Source: Anagrus nilaparvatae
Taxonomy: Eukaryota; Arthropoda; Insecta; Hymenoptera; Mymaridae
Length of the DNA: 64,000 nt
NCBI GenBank assembly: GCA_022575985.1
Contig: JAKSXM010000014.1
Span: 12,586,001-12,650,000, forward strand
Direction: 5' to 3'
Positions 35,400-46,540 of the stretch are shown piece after piece (positions within the stretch are counted from its first letter, which is position 1; every line of letters starts with the position of its first letter). Under the pieces are notes generated by a model that searched no databases, was not told the origin of the DNA, and saw only the letters and a program-made list of their open reading frames with translations. Made by a program: the position numbers and the translations under genes.

Positions 35400-36240
35400 A
35401 ATTTTTCAACCCAAAATATTTTCCAATTTTCAAAGATGGAGAATTGAAAAACTTTAAAAAATCAACTTTTCACATTACAAAGAGATTTTTTAGGGCAAGA
35501 AAAATGAATTTTGGGTGGAAACATTCAATTTTTCAAACCAACATATTTTTCAATTTTCCAAGATGGTGGATTGAGAAACTTAGAAAAATCAACTTTTCAC
35601 ATTACAAAGGAGTTTTTTAGGGCAAGAAAAATAAATATTGGGTGAAAAATATTCAATTTTTCAACCCAACAAATTTTCCGATTTTCCAAGATAGCGGACC
35701 ATTAAACTTAAAAAAATTAACTTTTAAACTTACAAGGAGGTTTTCGGGGCAAAAGATATGAATTTTCGGTCGAAAATATTCAATTTTTCAACCCGACATA
35801 TTTCCGATTTTCCTAGATACCGGACCATAAAACTTAAAAAAAATTAACCTTTATCTTTACAAGGCAGTTTTTTAGGGCGAAGAAAATAAATTTTGGGTGG
35901 AAAATATTTAAAAGGGCGGAAAATATTTAATTTTTCAATCCAACATATTTTCTGATTTTCCAAGATGGCAGACTAAAAACTTGAAAAAATCAACTTTTAA
36001 CATTACAAAGAAATTTTTTAAGGCGAAAAAAATAAATTTTCCGTGAAAAATATTTAAATTTTCAACCCGACAAATTTTCCGATTTTCCAAGATAGTGGAC
36101 CATTAAACTTAAAAAAATTAACTTTTCACCTTACAAAGGGGTTTTTGGGGCAAGAGATATGAATTTTTGGTCAAAAATATTTAATTTTTCAACCCAACAT
36201 ATTTTCCCGTTTTCCAAGATATTACAAAAGAGTTTTTTAG
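35400..36240 (+). repeat. Tandem array, about 125-145-bp unit, seven copies
   Basis: Unit starts near 35407, 35540, 35664, 35790, 35936, 36065 and 36190, marked by AACCCAACATATTTTCCGAT and TTTTCCAAGAT. Each unit then has TTAAAAAAATCAACTTTT, ACATTACAAAG and TTTTTTAGGGCAAGAAAAAT. It is related to the 19513/20265 repeats. It is non-coding. Confidence 0.9.
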
Positions 36241-36734
36241 AAGGATAAACATGATTTTTAGTGGAAATTATTCAATATTTTAGACCAAAAATTCATAATT
36301 CTTACTCTAAAAAATCCCCTTCAAAGTTAAAAGTTAATTCTTAAAATACCATGTATAATTAACTATCAGATACACCATCTGCTTAACCATCTTGTTTTTC
36401 AGTAAACCGTCAGTTTTTTTTACACGTGTAACGAAGCATTTTTGTTACAAATGCACAAAAGGCGCTCTAAAATAAATATATTAGCCGTTATACGCGCGGT
36501 CGCAATATTTGCATTAATTAATTAAACTAACCCCAAAATACCACCGTTATACACGAACGCAATAAGCCTCATAAACATTAATTTAAGAGAATCTTAAGAT
36601 TATTAGATTTTTAGAAATTTTTTAATAAAAAAAATACTAATGTAATATGAGAACTAAATTTTTTGACTATTTTTATTTCAAAATTAAGTTTTGTTTAAAA
36701 TTTACAAAGCGATAAATATTGAATATTAAAAATA
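36241..36734. other. AT-rich DNA, nothing recognised
   Basis: Contains a GC-richer patch (GCGCTCTAAAATAAATA, TACGCGCGGTCGCAATA around 36450-36515) of unknown origin. No ORF. Confidence 0.45.
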
Positions 36735-37245
36735 CTAAAAATTGTCGTATAATGTTTAACATTATTGCTATAAGGGCAAACTTATGGACTTCCGGAGGTT
36801 TAATCAATGGTACTTTAGTTCATGTCAGAGAAATAATTTATTCTGGCAATGATTCACCATCGCAATTACCAGAAGCAATCATGGTAGAATTTGACTATTA
36901 CCGACGATCATATTTATATAAAAATTTGTTTCCGATAATTCCACTAACCCGTACATAGACGCATAGAAAATACAATGCAACAGAACACAAATTCCACTTA
37001 TATTATCTTATTCGATAACAATACACAAGTCGCAAGGGCAGACTATTCATAAAATGTTTCTCCATATAGGAAACAATGAAAAACAATTAGGCATAACTTC
37101 AGTAGGATTAGGTAGAGTTAAATCAATTAACGATTTAATTTTAATATTAGATTACAATAAATATAGATACGACTCTATTCGTCTATGCGCTTATTTTAAG
37201 GATAAACAAAAGTTTTTACACAAATTAAAAAACGATAGTCATTAA
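36735..37245 (+). pseudogene. Pif1-type helicase C-terminal fragment (Helitron-like relic)
   Basis: The first frame reads IAIRANLWTSGGLINGTLVHV and AIMVEFDYYRRS, the NLW..GL.NGT block of Pif1/Helitron helicases, up to TAG at 36956-36958. Past a frameshift near 36980 the second frame reads SITIHKSQGQTIHKM, LGITSVGLGRVKSIND and ends KNDSH before TAA. These are helicase motifs V and VI (the SQG and SR-type arginine region, here GLGR where GLSR is usual). The N-terminal ATPase motifs are missing. With one stop, one frameshift and heavy truncation it is not functional. Such helicases occur in Helitron transposons and as host Pif1; the spread-out decayed context favours a Helitron relic. No Helitron ends were found. 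Confidence 0.8.
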
Positions 37246-37656
37246 AATATCAACACACAATGTATGAAAAAATTTTATTTTATACATGAAATAATTTAAT
37301 AAAGTTTTTTTTTTATTAAATTTATACGCATTTATTTATTTATATCATTATTTATTTTTAAAAAAATTATAATTATTTCTACACTAAATCATATAAATAC
37401 GAAATGAAATAACTTTTATTATTAATAATAAAATAACTTTTATTAGTTTTATTTTATTTTATCTTTTTATTAAAGTTATTTTATTATTAATAATAAAAGT
37501 ATTACTTATTTTTTAAATAATTTTTTCATAAGAAATCATAATTTCATGATTTATAAAGAATAATTAGATAAATTTAGAATTTTATAGTGGCTTCGCTCAG
37601 TTTCATATATGTTCAAGGTTATCTGGTTTTAACTCTTTATCGGTTTTCATGATAGT
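37246..37656. other. AT-rich DNA, nothing recognised
   Basis: Runs of TTTTATTATTAATAATAAAA-like short palindromes only. Confidence 0.5.
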
Positions 37657-37768
37657 TACAATAAAAAAACCATCCTCTGGCCACAAGAGAGATTCCTCTA
37701 GCCACAAGAGGAATCCTCTGCGCCAAGCGGATTCCGCTTGCGGCAAAAGGAAAAATTTTTCAGTGTAC
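37657..37768. mobile_element. Solitary MITE end (…TTTTTCAGTG TA)
   Basis: Repeated AGAGGAATC/GATTCCTCT and AGCGGATTCCGCTT hairpin words with GGCCACAAGAG, ending TTTTTCAGTG next to TA. A related end (CACTGAAAAAC, CTTATGGCAAGTGGAATTC) lies at 58505-58560. No opposite terminus was found for either. Confidence 0.5.
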
Positions 37769-38551
37769 AAATAAAATACCCTGCCAACTAGCTGGCTCTG
37801 TCGTTCCTCAAACAATGAGCTTGATACTTCAATATGCCACAGATATCACCGATTACAAGCATGCATTCATACATACATTTCTACTCACTTTTAAAAGTTT
37901 TTTTTATTGATCAAAAATTTTGGAAAAATTTTCAAAAAATTAATTATCAGATTCGAGATATCGAGTAAAAACCATATTTTCAAATATTAGTACTTTCATG
38001 GAACTAAATGAAGTATTACAACCAAAAAAAAAAAAAATATTGCAGTTTTTAAAATTTTTTTGTTTATTTAATTTTTAGAAAAAAATTTTGAAAAACTTCG
38101 GTATCATATCCAAAAAATTACTATAAACAAACTTTCTAAAACTAGTACTCTCACATAAATAAATTAGGTACTATGTCCAAAGAGAAAAAAAATTTGGTGT
38201 TTTATGTATTTTTTTGTGAAGAAAATATTTGGAAAACAATTTTCAAAAAATTAATTATCAGATTCGAGATATCGAGTAAAAATCATACTTTCGAATATAA
38301 GTACTTTCATGGAAATAAATGAGGTATTACATCCAAATTAAAAAAAAAAGTACCTCAAGATTTTTTGGTAAAAAAATTTTGAAAAAAAAATTAGGTCTTA
38401 AGGTTGTGAAATATCACCGAATACATACATTCACAAATAATTATGTATGTACTATGTAGAAATATTGCTTTTTATATACAAATTTGTAATACATTGTGCA
38501 TTGGCCACGCTTGCGGTAAATTTTTTCGAAATAAAATAATAAATAAATACA

Positions 38552-38552
38552 C

Positions 38553-38583
<31 letters not shown>

Positions 38584-38590
38584 CACGCAT
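38552..38590 (+). repeat. (CA)n microsatellite
   Basis: ACACAT units then about twelve CA units, within the loop of the foldback; the complementary TG tract lies 300 bp downstream. Confidence 0.95.
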
Positions 38591-38878
38591 ACAGCTTACA
38601 TGCTTGTATGCCAAAAAATCAAAAACCAAAATTTGACCCATCACAATTTTCAAAATTCAAAAAAAAGTTGTCAAAAAGTTTCAACAATACGAAAAATATT
38701 TGGGAATTCACAGAAAAATCAAGGATTTTTTTTTTTTTTTAAATCTAATTTTTTGGAAAATTCAAAATTCTTTTCGTTCATTTAACAAATTTATACTTAT
38801 ATCTATATATATATTTTTTTTTAAATTTTTTTTCTGTTTAAGCACCCCAGGAAGCTAAAAAATCAGTCTTTAAAAAAA

Positions 38879-38881
<3 letters not shown>

Positions 38882-38953
<72 letters not shown>

Positions 38954-38963
38954 TACGTACGTA
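38882..38963 (+). repeat. (TG)n then (TACG)n microsatellite
   Basis: About 34 TG units followed by TACGTACGTACG. Long and pure, so probably highly variable in length between individuals. Confidence 0.95.
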
Positions 38964-40444
38964 TGTAATCGCTGATATTTCACAAACATTATGGAATTAA
39001 GACTTAATTTTTTTTTCAAAAATTTTTGTCGCCAAAAAATACAAAAAACGCCAAATTTTTTTTTATTTTAGGACGTAATACTTAATTTTTTCCTATGAAA
39101 GTACGAATATCTAGAATTATCGTTTGTAAAGGATTTCTCCATCTAAAACATAATTTTTCGAAATTTTTTTTTTTTTAATTTTTTACATAAAATAATTAAA
39201 AAAATACCATAATTTTTTTTCTTTTTGGACGTAGTACCTCATTTTTTCCCATGAAAGTACTGATATATAGAAGTATCGTTTTTACTCGATATCTCGAATC
39301 TTATAATTTATTATTTATTGAAAATTTTTTTCTCAAAATTTTTTCACCAAAAAATACAAAAAATACCAATTTTTTTTTTCTTTATGGACGCAGTACTTAA
39401 TTTATTTCTGTGGAAGTACTAGTTTTAAAAATATCTTTTATAGTAATTTTTTGGACCTGATACTTAATTTTTTCAAAATTTTTTTCTCAAAATTTTTGTC
39501 GCCAAAAATACAAAAAACGCCAAATTTTTTTTATTTTAGGACGTAATACTTAATTTTTTCCTATGAAAGTACGAATATCTAGAATTATAGTTTTTAAAGG
39601 ATTTCTCCATCTGATACATAATTTTTCGAAATTTTTTTTTTTTTAATTTTTTACATAAAATTTTCTTTTTGGACGTAGTACTTCATTTTTTTCTATGGAA
39701 TTACTAATATGTAGAATTATCTTTTTAACTGGATATCAGCAATCTGATACCTAATTTTTTTTCAAAACCCGCGTAAAAATGATTAGGTGGATCGACAATT
39801 GGCACAGAGTTGGCATAAAATTGGCCAAACGTTGGCAAAAATTTGGGCCAACGTTGGCAAACATTTGGATATCATTTGGATACAACGCACGCGGCCAAAT
39901 GTTTGCCAATTTCTGTAAAAATTTTTTTAATTCATTTTTTATAAAAAAATTAAAATTTCTTTTTACAATTACATCAGCCTTAAATTAATTAAATTAAAAC
40001 ATCAATTTCATTTGAAAGTTATATTTATTTATTGAAACTTATAAGACAATAAAAATATAACAATTATTGAACATTGCATACAATTTATTATAGCATATTT
40101 TCATTTAGTTTTTCAACCTATTTCAATTAAGTAGGACATAAATATATTTATTTAAAAATAATGTTAATTATTTAAAAATTATTAGAATTGAATTGCTGTG
40201 AAACTTCAAAAATATCTTGATTCTCTGAGCATCTCTACTACATTGGTATGCCCTTTTTTTTAAGGTAACCTTGCATTCATTGATTGGTCAATCTTAATAT
40301 TAAACTTTTTATTGCATATTTTTACATCTCTAGGACTTTCAATCCCGGATGGTTCCAAAAATTTTTGATGAATCTGAAACATTAAATAATTTTACATAGC
40401 AAGAAAGCAGCTTGTTGAAAAAAGAAAAGTATGAGTGAAATTCA

Positions 40445-40742
40445 ATAATGAAATTTATAACCGGTTTGTGTAACTATACAACCAACCAACATGGAACATG
40501 TTTACTCATAACAGTAATAAATCCAAAAACCGAAATTACAATAAATCCTGAAATATATATTATCTTAAGTCCATAAACTTAAGTATTCTAAGTTGTAATT
40601 GATATCAGGGTCTGATCAGGCCCTCATTCCCACTTCAAATTATTCCATAAATCAAAAATATTCTAAGTCCATTTCACCCCCCCCCCCCTTATCAAGCTAA
40701 ACTTTTTCACATACCCCATCCAAGGAACATGTTCCATGTTAA
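40445..40742 (-). mobile_element. Family C repeat, copy 2 (left arm, outer)
   Basis: Runs from TATAACCGGTTTGTGTAAC to AACATGTTCCATGTT, with AATTATTCTAAGTCC-type units and a C13 tract. Its interior differs from the mirror copy at 44027-44395, although the outer parts are the same. Confidence 0.75.
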
Positions 40743-40802
40743 AATGTAAAAATGTAAACAGATCTTGTAGTAGGCAAGTAGTTAATAAGAATAGATAAAA
40801 AG

Positions 40803-40984
40803 CAACCCTCAACCAACTGAAAACTCCGTAAGGAGTTGTAATATGAGTTGCATGGAGTTATAATGGAGTTGCAAGGAATTGCAGTTTAGTTTCACGGAGT
40901 TGCACATTTTTTGCGAAAAAAATGGCAAACTCTTTGCAACTCCTTTGCAACTCCTTTTTGGAGTTTTTAGTTGGTTGAGGGTTG
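40803..40984. mobile_element. 182-bp hairpin MITE (CAACCCTCAACCAACTG), left arm
   Basis: The ends CAACCCTCAACCAACTGAAA and TTTAGTTGGTTGAGGGTTG are inverted. The interior is repeated GGAGTTGCA / TGCAACTCC. The mirror copy is 43785-43976. Confidence 0.88.
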
Positions 40985-41189
40985 ATCAAAAGTTTATAAT
41001 AGATCTTCAGTATAGCAAAATAGTATGGAATATATTAAAAAATTGTGTGAATGCCTCTTGCACGTATAAACTTTATTCTTATAAAAACCCTAAAATTAAA
41101 TTAAAAAAAAATTATTTATTTACAAGATTTAACCTAATTTAACCTATTCAATTGAATACAAATTGCTATTTTAATAATTTGCAATTATC

Positions 41190-41560
41190 ACTTTTGATAG
41201 ATGTTAAGATTTTAAACCCATACACTATTCTGATTTCCTAAACGCGTATTATTATAGGTCCCGACATCGAAAATATTCTATATCCCTTAATCCAAATTAA
41301 TACAAGTCCATAAACCTGAATTATTCTAAGTCCCTAAATCAAAATTATTCTAAGTCCCTAAAGCTGAATCACTTCAAGTCCCAAAATTGAAATTATTCTA
41401 AATCCATAAAGTTGGATTATTCTAAGTCCCAAAATTGAAATTAATTTAAGTCCCATTAGACCTCCCCCCCTTAATCCGGACAAATTTTACCCCCCCCCCC
41501 TTGATTTTAAAGTTTTGTGGTACCTCTACTCTCTATAAACATGTTCTATGTTAATAAAAT
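41190..41560 (-). mobile_element. Family C repeat, copy 3 (left arm, inner)
   Basis: Minisatellite of about 28-bp units around ATTCTAAGTCCCTAAA, then C-tracts and CTATAAACATGTTCTATG. It mirrors the 43050-43600 copy. Confidence 0.75.
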
Positions 41561-43049
41561 AAGAAGCTGATGTAGCCAAATTTCATATTTCTTGAGATAT
41601 AGCAGTGACTTTTTATGATTTTGTGAATAAACAAGAAAATTTTGGCCATATTTTAAACAAAAATAGAATCTGAAACATTAATTTAAGGTTAAATAGGTGT
41701 TGGTAATTCCAAAATTAAGTGAAATACAAACTTTAAAAAAAAAATAAATAAAATTTCATGACTTGTTTTGCTTAAAACACCAAGTTCTTGATAGGAACGG
41801 TAAAGGCTTTTTTATCATATTTTAGCCACAAATTTTTTTTTCAACTTTCAATTTTGTTAAATTTTATGGTGTATGGTCAACAGCTTTTGGATATGCAAAC
41901 TTAAAGGCAAAAAAAATTGTAAATTCTTTCTTCAATCGGTAGATACGACCACGTGACACTATTTTTGAGGAAAAAAAAATGAAAATGAGCGATATTTATG
42001 CTTAATATAAATATATTATATTTCTTATTAAAAATACCTTGAATCATTATTTCGTTGGTTGATTAAGTCTTTGGTTTTTTCACATATATATTTTTTCACT
42101 CAGAAATTCGAGTTTCGAACTAGATTTTGATTTTCTTTACTACAAGTAATTATATCTCTATCCTCCAATACGTAATTTGCCAAATGATTATCCTAAATCA
42201 TGAATCATCTGCACTACAACTTTTAGGTTAATAATAATTTTAAGTTTATTTTATTTACTGAAAAAATTAAAAACTATTAAAATAATGTAATTAAACTTGC
42301 TACTTTTGCTTAAAATTACTGCATCAATTATATATTTACAATAATATTATAGGTTATTTAATTTTCGAAAACCAGATACTTAATGTTATTTTTTTTCATC
42401 ATACATATTTTAGTTATCAAAAACAATAATAACCTATATAATATTATTGTATTTCAGATTTGATAAATAATATTAGTTAATTTAATTAATACTAAAAAAA
42501 AATCCAAAAATTTGTTTATCATAAAATAAATCATTCATTAATTTTTTGGATTATTGCGAAAAATACTGACATTGTAAAAGAATCTCAAATCGAACGTAAA
42601 GCAAAAGAATTCTTTCCTTAAGGAGAAACAGCTTAAGTTAAATAAAAATACGAAGAAAAATATGATGCAGTAATTTTAAGCAAAAGTAGCAAGTTTAATT
42701 ACAATATTTTAATAGTTTTTAATTTTTTCAGTAAATAAAATAAACTTAAAATTATTATTAACCTAAAAGTTGTAGTGCAGATGATTTAGGATAATCATTT
42801 GGCAAATTACGTATTGGAGGATAGAGATATAATTACTTGTAGTAAAGAAAATCAAAATCTAGTTCGAAACTCGAATTTCTGAGTGAAAAAATATATATGT
42901 GAAAAAACCAAAGACTTAATCAACCAACGAAATAATGATTCAAGGTATTTTTAATAAGAAATATAATATATTTATATTAAGCATAAATATCGCTCATTTT
43001 CTTATTTATTCACAAAATCATAAAAAGTCACTGCTATACCTCAAGAAAT

Positions 43050-43600
43050 TAAAATGTTTATAGAGAGTAGAGGTACTACAGAACTTGAAAATCAAGGGGG
43101 GAGGGTAAAATTTGTCCGGATTAAGGGGGGGAGGTCTAATGGGACTTAAATTAATTTCAATTTTGGGACTTAAAATAATCCAACTTTATGGACTTAGAAT
43201 AATTTCAATTTTGGGACTTGAAGTGATTCAGGTTTAGGGACTTAGAATAATTTTGATTTAGGGACTTAGAATAATTCAGGTTTATGGACTTGTATTAATT
43301 TGGGTTAAGGGATATAGAATATTTTCGATGTCAGGACCTATAATAATACGCGTTTAGGAAATCAGAATAGTATTTGGGTTAAGGGATATAGAATATTTTC
43401 GATGTCAGGACCTATAATAATACGCATTTAGGAAATCAGAATAGTATATATGGGTTTAAAATCTTAACATCTATCAAAAGTGATAATTGCAAATTATACA
43501 AATAGCTATTTGTATTGTAACTTCTATGCATTGTACCTAGTCATCAGCTGTAAGTAAAGATGTTCCTTGTGTTTACACAAACCGCTTATAAGCTTTTTTC
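43050..43600 (+). mobile_element. Family C repeat, copy 4 (right arm, inner)
   Basis: Mirror of copy 3, longer: it has a duplicated segment (GGGTTAAGGGATATAGAATA appears twice, near 43312 and 43376) and the full ACACAAACCGCTTATAAGC end. Confidence 0.75.
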
Positions 43601-43784
43601 TTGATTTTCAATTCAATTGAATAGGTTAAATTAGGTTAAATCTTATAAAAAAATGATTTAATTTTTAATTTAATTTTTGGGTTTTTTTAAGAATAAAGTT
43701 TATATGAGCAGGAGGCATTCACATAATTTTTTAATATATTCCATACTATTTTGCTATACTGAAGATTTATTATAAACTTTTTTT

Positions 43785-43976
43785 CAACCCTCAACCAACT
43801 GAAAACTCCAAAAGGAGTTGCACGGAGTTGCAGAGGAGTTGCAAAGAGTTTTGCTATTTTTTTCGCAAAAAATGTGCAACTCCTTGAAACTAAACTGCAA
43901 TTCCTAGTAACTCCATTGTAATTCCATGCAACTCATTTTGTAACTCCTAACGGAGTTTTCAGTTGGTTGAGGGTTG
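43785..43976. mobile_element. Hairpin MITE (CAACCCTCAACCAACTG), right arm
   Basis: Mirror copy of 40803-40984 with the same ends and GGAGTTGCA interior; differs by small indels. Confidence 0.88.
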
Positions 43977-44026
43977 CTTTTTATCTTATTAAATACTTGC
44001 CTTCTACAACATATGTTTACATTATA

Positions 44027-44395
44027 ACATGGAACATGTTTATAGGGAATAATGATAAAATAATTTATAATAATGATAAAATTAAAATTAAGCCCAGATT
44101 TTTCAAAGCCTTTTAAAAGTATTTTATTTATTTATATATACTTACCTAATTATTCTAAGTCTCATTTGACCCCCCCCCCTCATTAAATAGGACAAATTTA
44201 ACCTCCCCACCCTTAAATTGGACAAATTTGACCCCCCCCCCCCTTAATGACTTAGGAGAATACAGGTTTATGGACTTAGAATAATATCGATTTAGGATTT
44301 ATTGTAATTTCGGTTTTTGGATTTATTACTGTTATGAGTAAACATGTTCCATGTTGGTTGGTTGTATAGTTACACAAACCGGTTATAAATTTCAT
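44027..44395 (+). mobile_element. Family C repeat, copy 5 (right arm, outer)
   Basis: AACATGGAACATGTTTATAG to ACACAAACCGGTTATAA. It contains the uninterrupted relative (in complement) of the hAT insertion site in copy 1, near 44110-44135. Confidence 0.8.
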
Positions 44396-45097
44396 TATTG
44401 AATTTCACTCATAATTTTCTTTTTTCAACAAGCTGCTTTCTTGCTATGTAAAATTATTTAATGTTTCAGATTCATCAAAAATTTTTGGAACCATCCGGGA
44501 TTGAAGGTCCTAGAGATGTAAAAATATGCAATAAAAAGTTTAATATTAAGATTGACCAATCAATGAATGCAAGGTTACCTTAAAAAAAAGGGCATACCAA
44601 TGTAGTAGAGATGCTCAGAGAATCAAGATATTTTTGAAGTTTCACAGCAATTCAATTCTAATAATTTTTAAATAATTAACATTATTTTTAAATAAATATA
44701 TTTATGTCCTACTTAATTGAAATAGGTTGAAAAACTAAATGAAAATATGCTATAATAAATTGTATGCAATGTTCAATAATTGTTATATTTTTATTGTCTT
44801 ATAAGTTTCAATAAATAAATATAACTTTCAAATGAAATTGATGTTTTAATTTAATTAATTTAAGGCTCAGGTAATTGTAAAAAGAAATTTTAATTTTTTT
44901 ATAAAAAATGAATTAAAAAAATTTTTACGGAAATTGGCAAACATTTGGCCGCGTGCGTTGTATCCAAACGATATCCAAATGTTTGCCAACGTTGGCCTAA
45001 ATTTTTGCCAACGTTGGCCCAAATTTTTGCCAACGTTTAGCCAATTTTATGCCAACTCTGTGCCAATTGTCGACCCACCTAATCATTTTTACGCGGG

Positions 45098-46289
45098 AAT
45101 TTTATTTTAAAATTTTTTACATAAAAAAATTAGAAAAAAACAATAATTTTTTTTTCTTTAGGACTTTGTACTTAATTTCTCCCTATAAAAGTACGAATAT
45201 CTAGAATTATCGTTTTTAATGGATTCCTCCATCTGATACGTAATTTTTCGAAATTTTTTTTTTCAAAATTTTTTACTTAAAAAGTTAAAAAAATATTATC
45301 TTTTTATTGACGTAGTGCCTATTTTATTTCTCTAAAAGTATTAATACCAGGAATTATGAGTTAAAATAGAATATTGACAACATTTTGTTATTGCTAATGA
45401 GGAACCATAGTGCCAATTACTTGGCAGCGTTTTTTTCTTTGCATTTAAACTGTTCAAGAAAATTTTTAGAATTAAATTTAAAACCGTTTAGGAGATATTT
45501 GGTTTTTTGGAAAGGTTATAGTCATATAATTTTTAAAAAACTTTAGACGCGTCTTTCTTTAAATGAATTTTTGTGAATCGGCTTGCACTCTTTTTCGAAA
45601 ATTATACATTCAATTTGCTAGCTTTGATAATAAATTAATGTATCTTGCAAGCAAATAAATGAAAAATGATGACATTACTAATTTTTTAATATTTTATGTT
45701 TGCGTGCTGCTCAGAAACTTCCTTAACGAAATTTGTTTATAATTAATTGATTTTTCATACATGCAACTTTGATGTAATCTTTTTTGTTTAATGTATCACA
45801 ATTCAGTCAAAAAGTTTTCTAGGTGTCAACTTATTGCAGGAATACATCTTTTTTCTTTTTTGACGTTGCTCTTTTTTTTTTTAAACTAGGACACGTTAGA
45901 CAGTTTAAGTAAGGCTATCAGAAAAAAAAAAACAATGAAAAATTCATGCAAATTTCAAGCAGAGCAAACCTGACAGTATAACTAAAGAGTTATTATGAAA
46001 GTTTTAATTATATTGCATATTGAAAAACGAAATTTAAAAGATTCCAATTGTAAACAATTAATGCATCTTAGAAGGTGAAATTAGTGATTAGTGAAATGGC
46101 CCCGCTGATTTTTCAAAATTGGGGATTAACATTGAAAGTATGACTTTTTAACTAATTTCAGCGGATTAAATTTGAAACTGCCCAAGCTTACACAAGTTGC
46201 GAGCCAATTTCGACTATAGAAAATAAAATAGTAAAATGGAATTTCAAAAACATAAGGCTCAAATTATGAGGCTCAATTTAAACTAAATC
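45098..46289. other. Repeat remnants, then AT-rich DNA
   Basis: 45098-45385 continues the repeat that the giant palindrome interrupts (CTAGAATTATCG, CTCCATCTGATAC). Around 45390-45440 a segment (GAACCATAGTGCCAATTACTTGG) resembles 6370-6410. The rest is unrecognised. Confidence 0.55.
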
Positions 46290-46540
46290 AGACTAAAACT
46301 ATTGGTGATTTCAAACCGGTTCCAAAATATTTTTTCCCCAAAGTACTATTAAAACTACTATTAAAAGTACTATTAAGCGTCAATGTCATTTTGGCTCATA
46401 CGGTTTGGTTCTCGATTTTTGGCAGCCATTTTCGTTTTATGTTCATTTTAAAAGAAGAAACTTAATTTTTCTTATTTTTTATTTAAAAAGCTCACCCCTG
46501 TGAAAAAATTCTTTGATCTTCGCCTATCAGTAATTTTCAT
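46290..46540 (+). repeat. Dispersed repeat family A, copy 3
   Basis: TTCAAACCGGTTCCAAAATA, AAGTACTATTAAAA, GGCTCATACGGTTTGG and TCGATTTTTGGCAGCCATTTT match the start of the family. The copy fades near 46540. Confidence 0.7.

Larger units (their letters stand above)
37880..39760. mobile_element. Foldback repeat with central CA/TG microsatellites
   Basis: The left arm (about 37880-38427) and right arm (about 38958-39480) are inverted: GATTCGAGATATCGAGTAAA, AGTACTTTCATGGAA and GTGAAATATCACCGAATACA against their complements. The right side is also duplicated in direct orientation (39015-39190 and 39486-39665). Related sequence continues after the giant palindrome at 45098-45385, so that palindrome is inserted into this repeat. 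Confidence 0.8.
39768..45097. mobile_element. 5.3-kb giant palindrome with CCCGCGTAAAAA ends
   Basis: The ends are CCCGCGTAAAAATGATTAGG and its exact complement. The arms 39768-42326 and 42663-45097 pair over about 2.5 kb, with a 336-bp loop. The outer 130 bp hold CCAACGTTGGC palindromes in tandem. Both arms contain the same nested elements (two family C copies and a CAACCCTCAACC hairpin), so nested insertions were copied with the arm. There are also arm-specific differences: a 350-bp block at about 41635-41985 only in the left arm, and different interiors of the outer family C copies. No transposase was found. Confidence 0.92.

Noticed and set aside
40445..40742. Family C as a clear Helitron
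   Set aside because: The ends are asymmetric with a small hairpin near ACCGGTTATAAG, but there is no CTRR 3' end and no consistent A-T insertion site.
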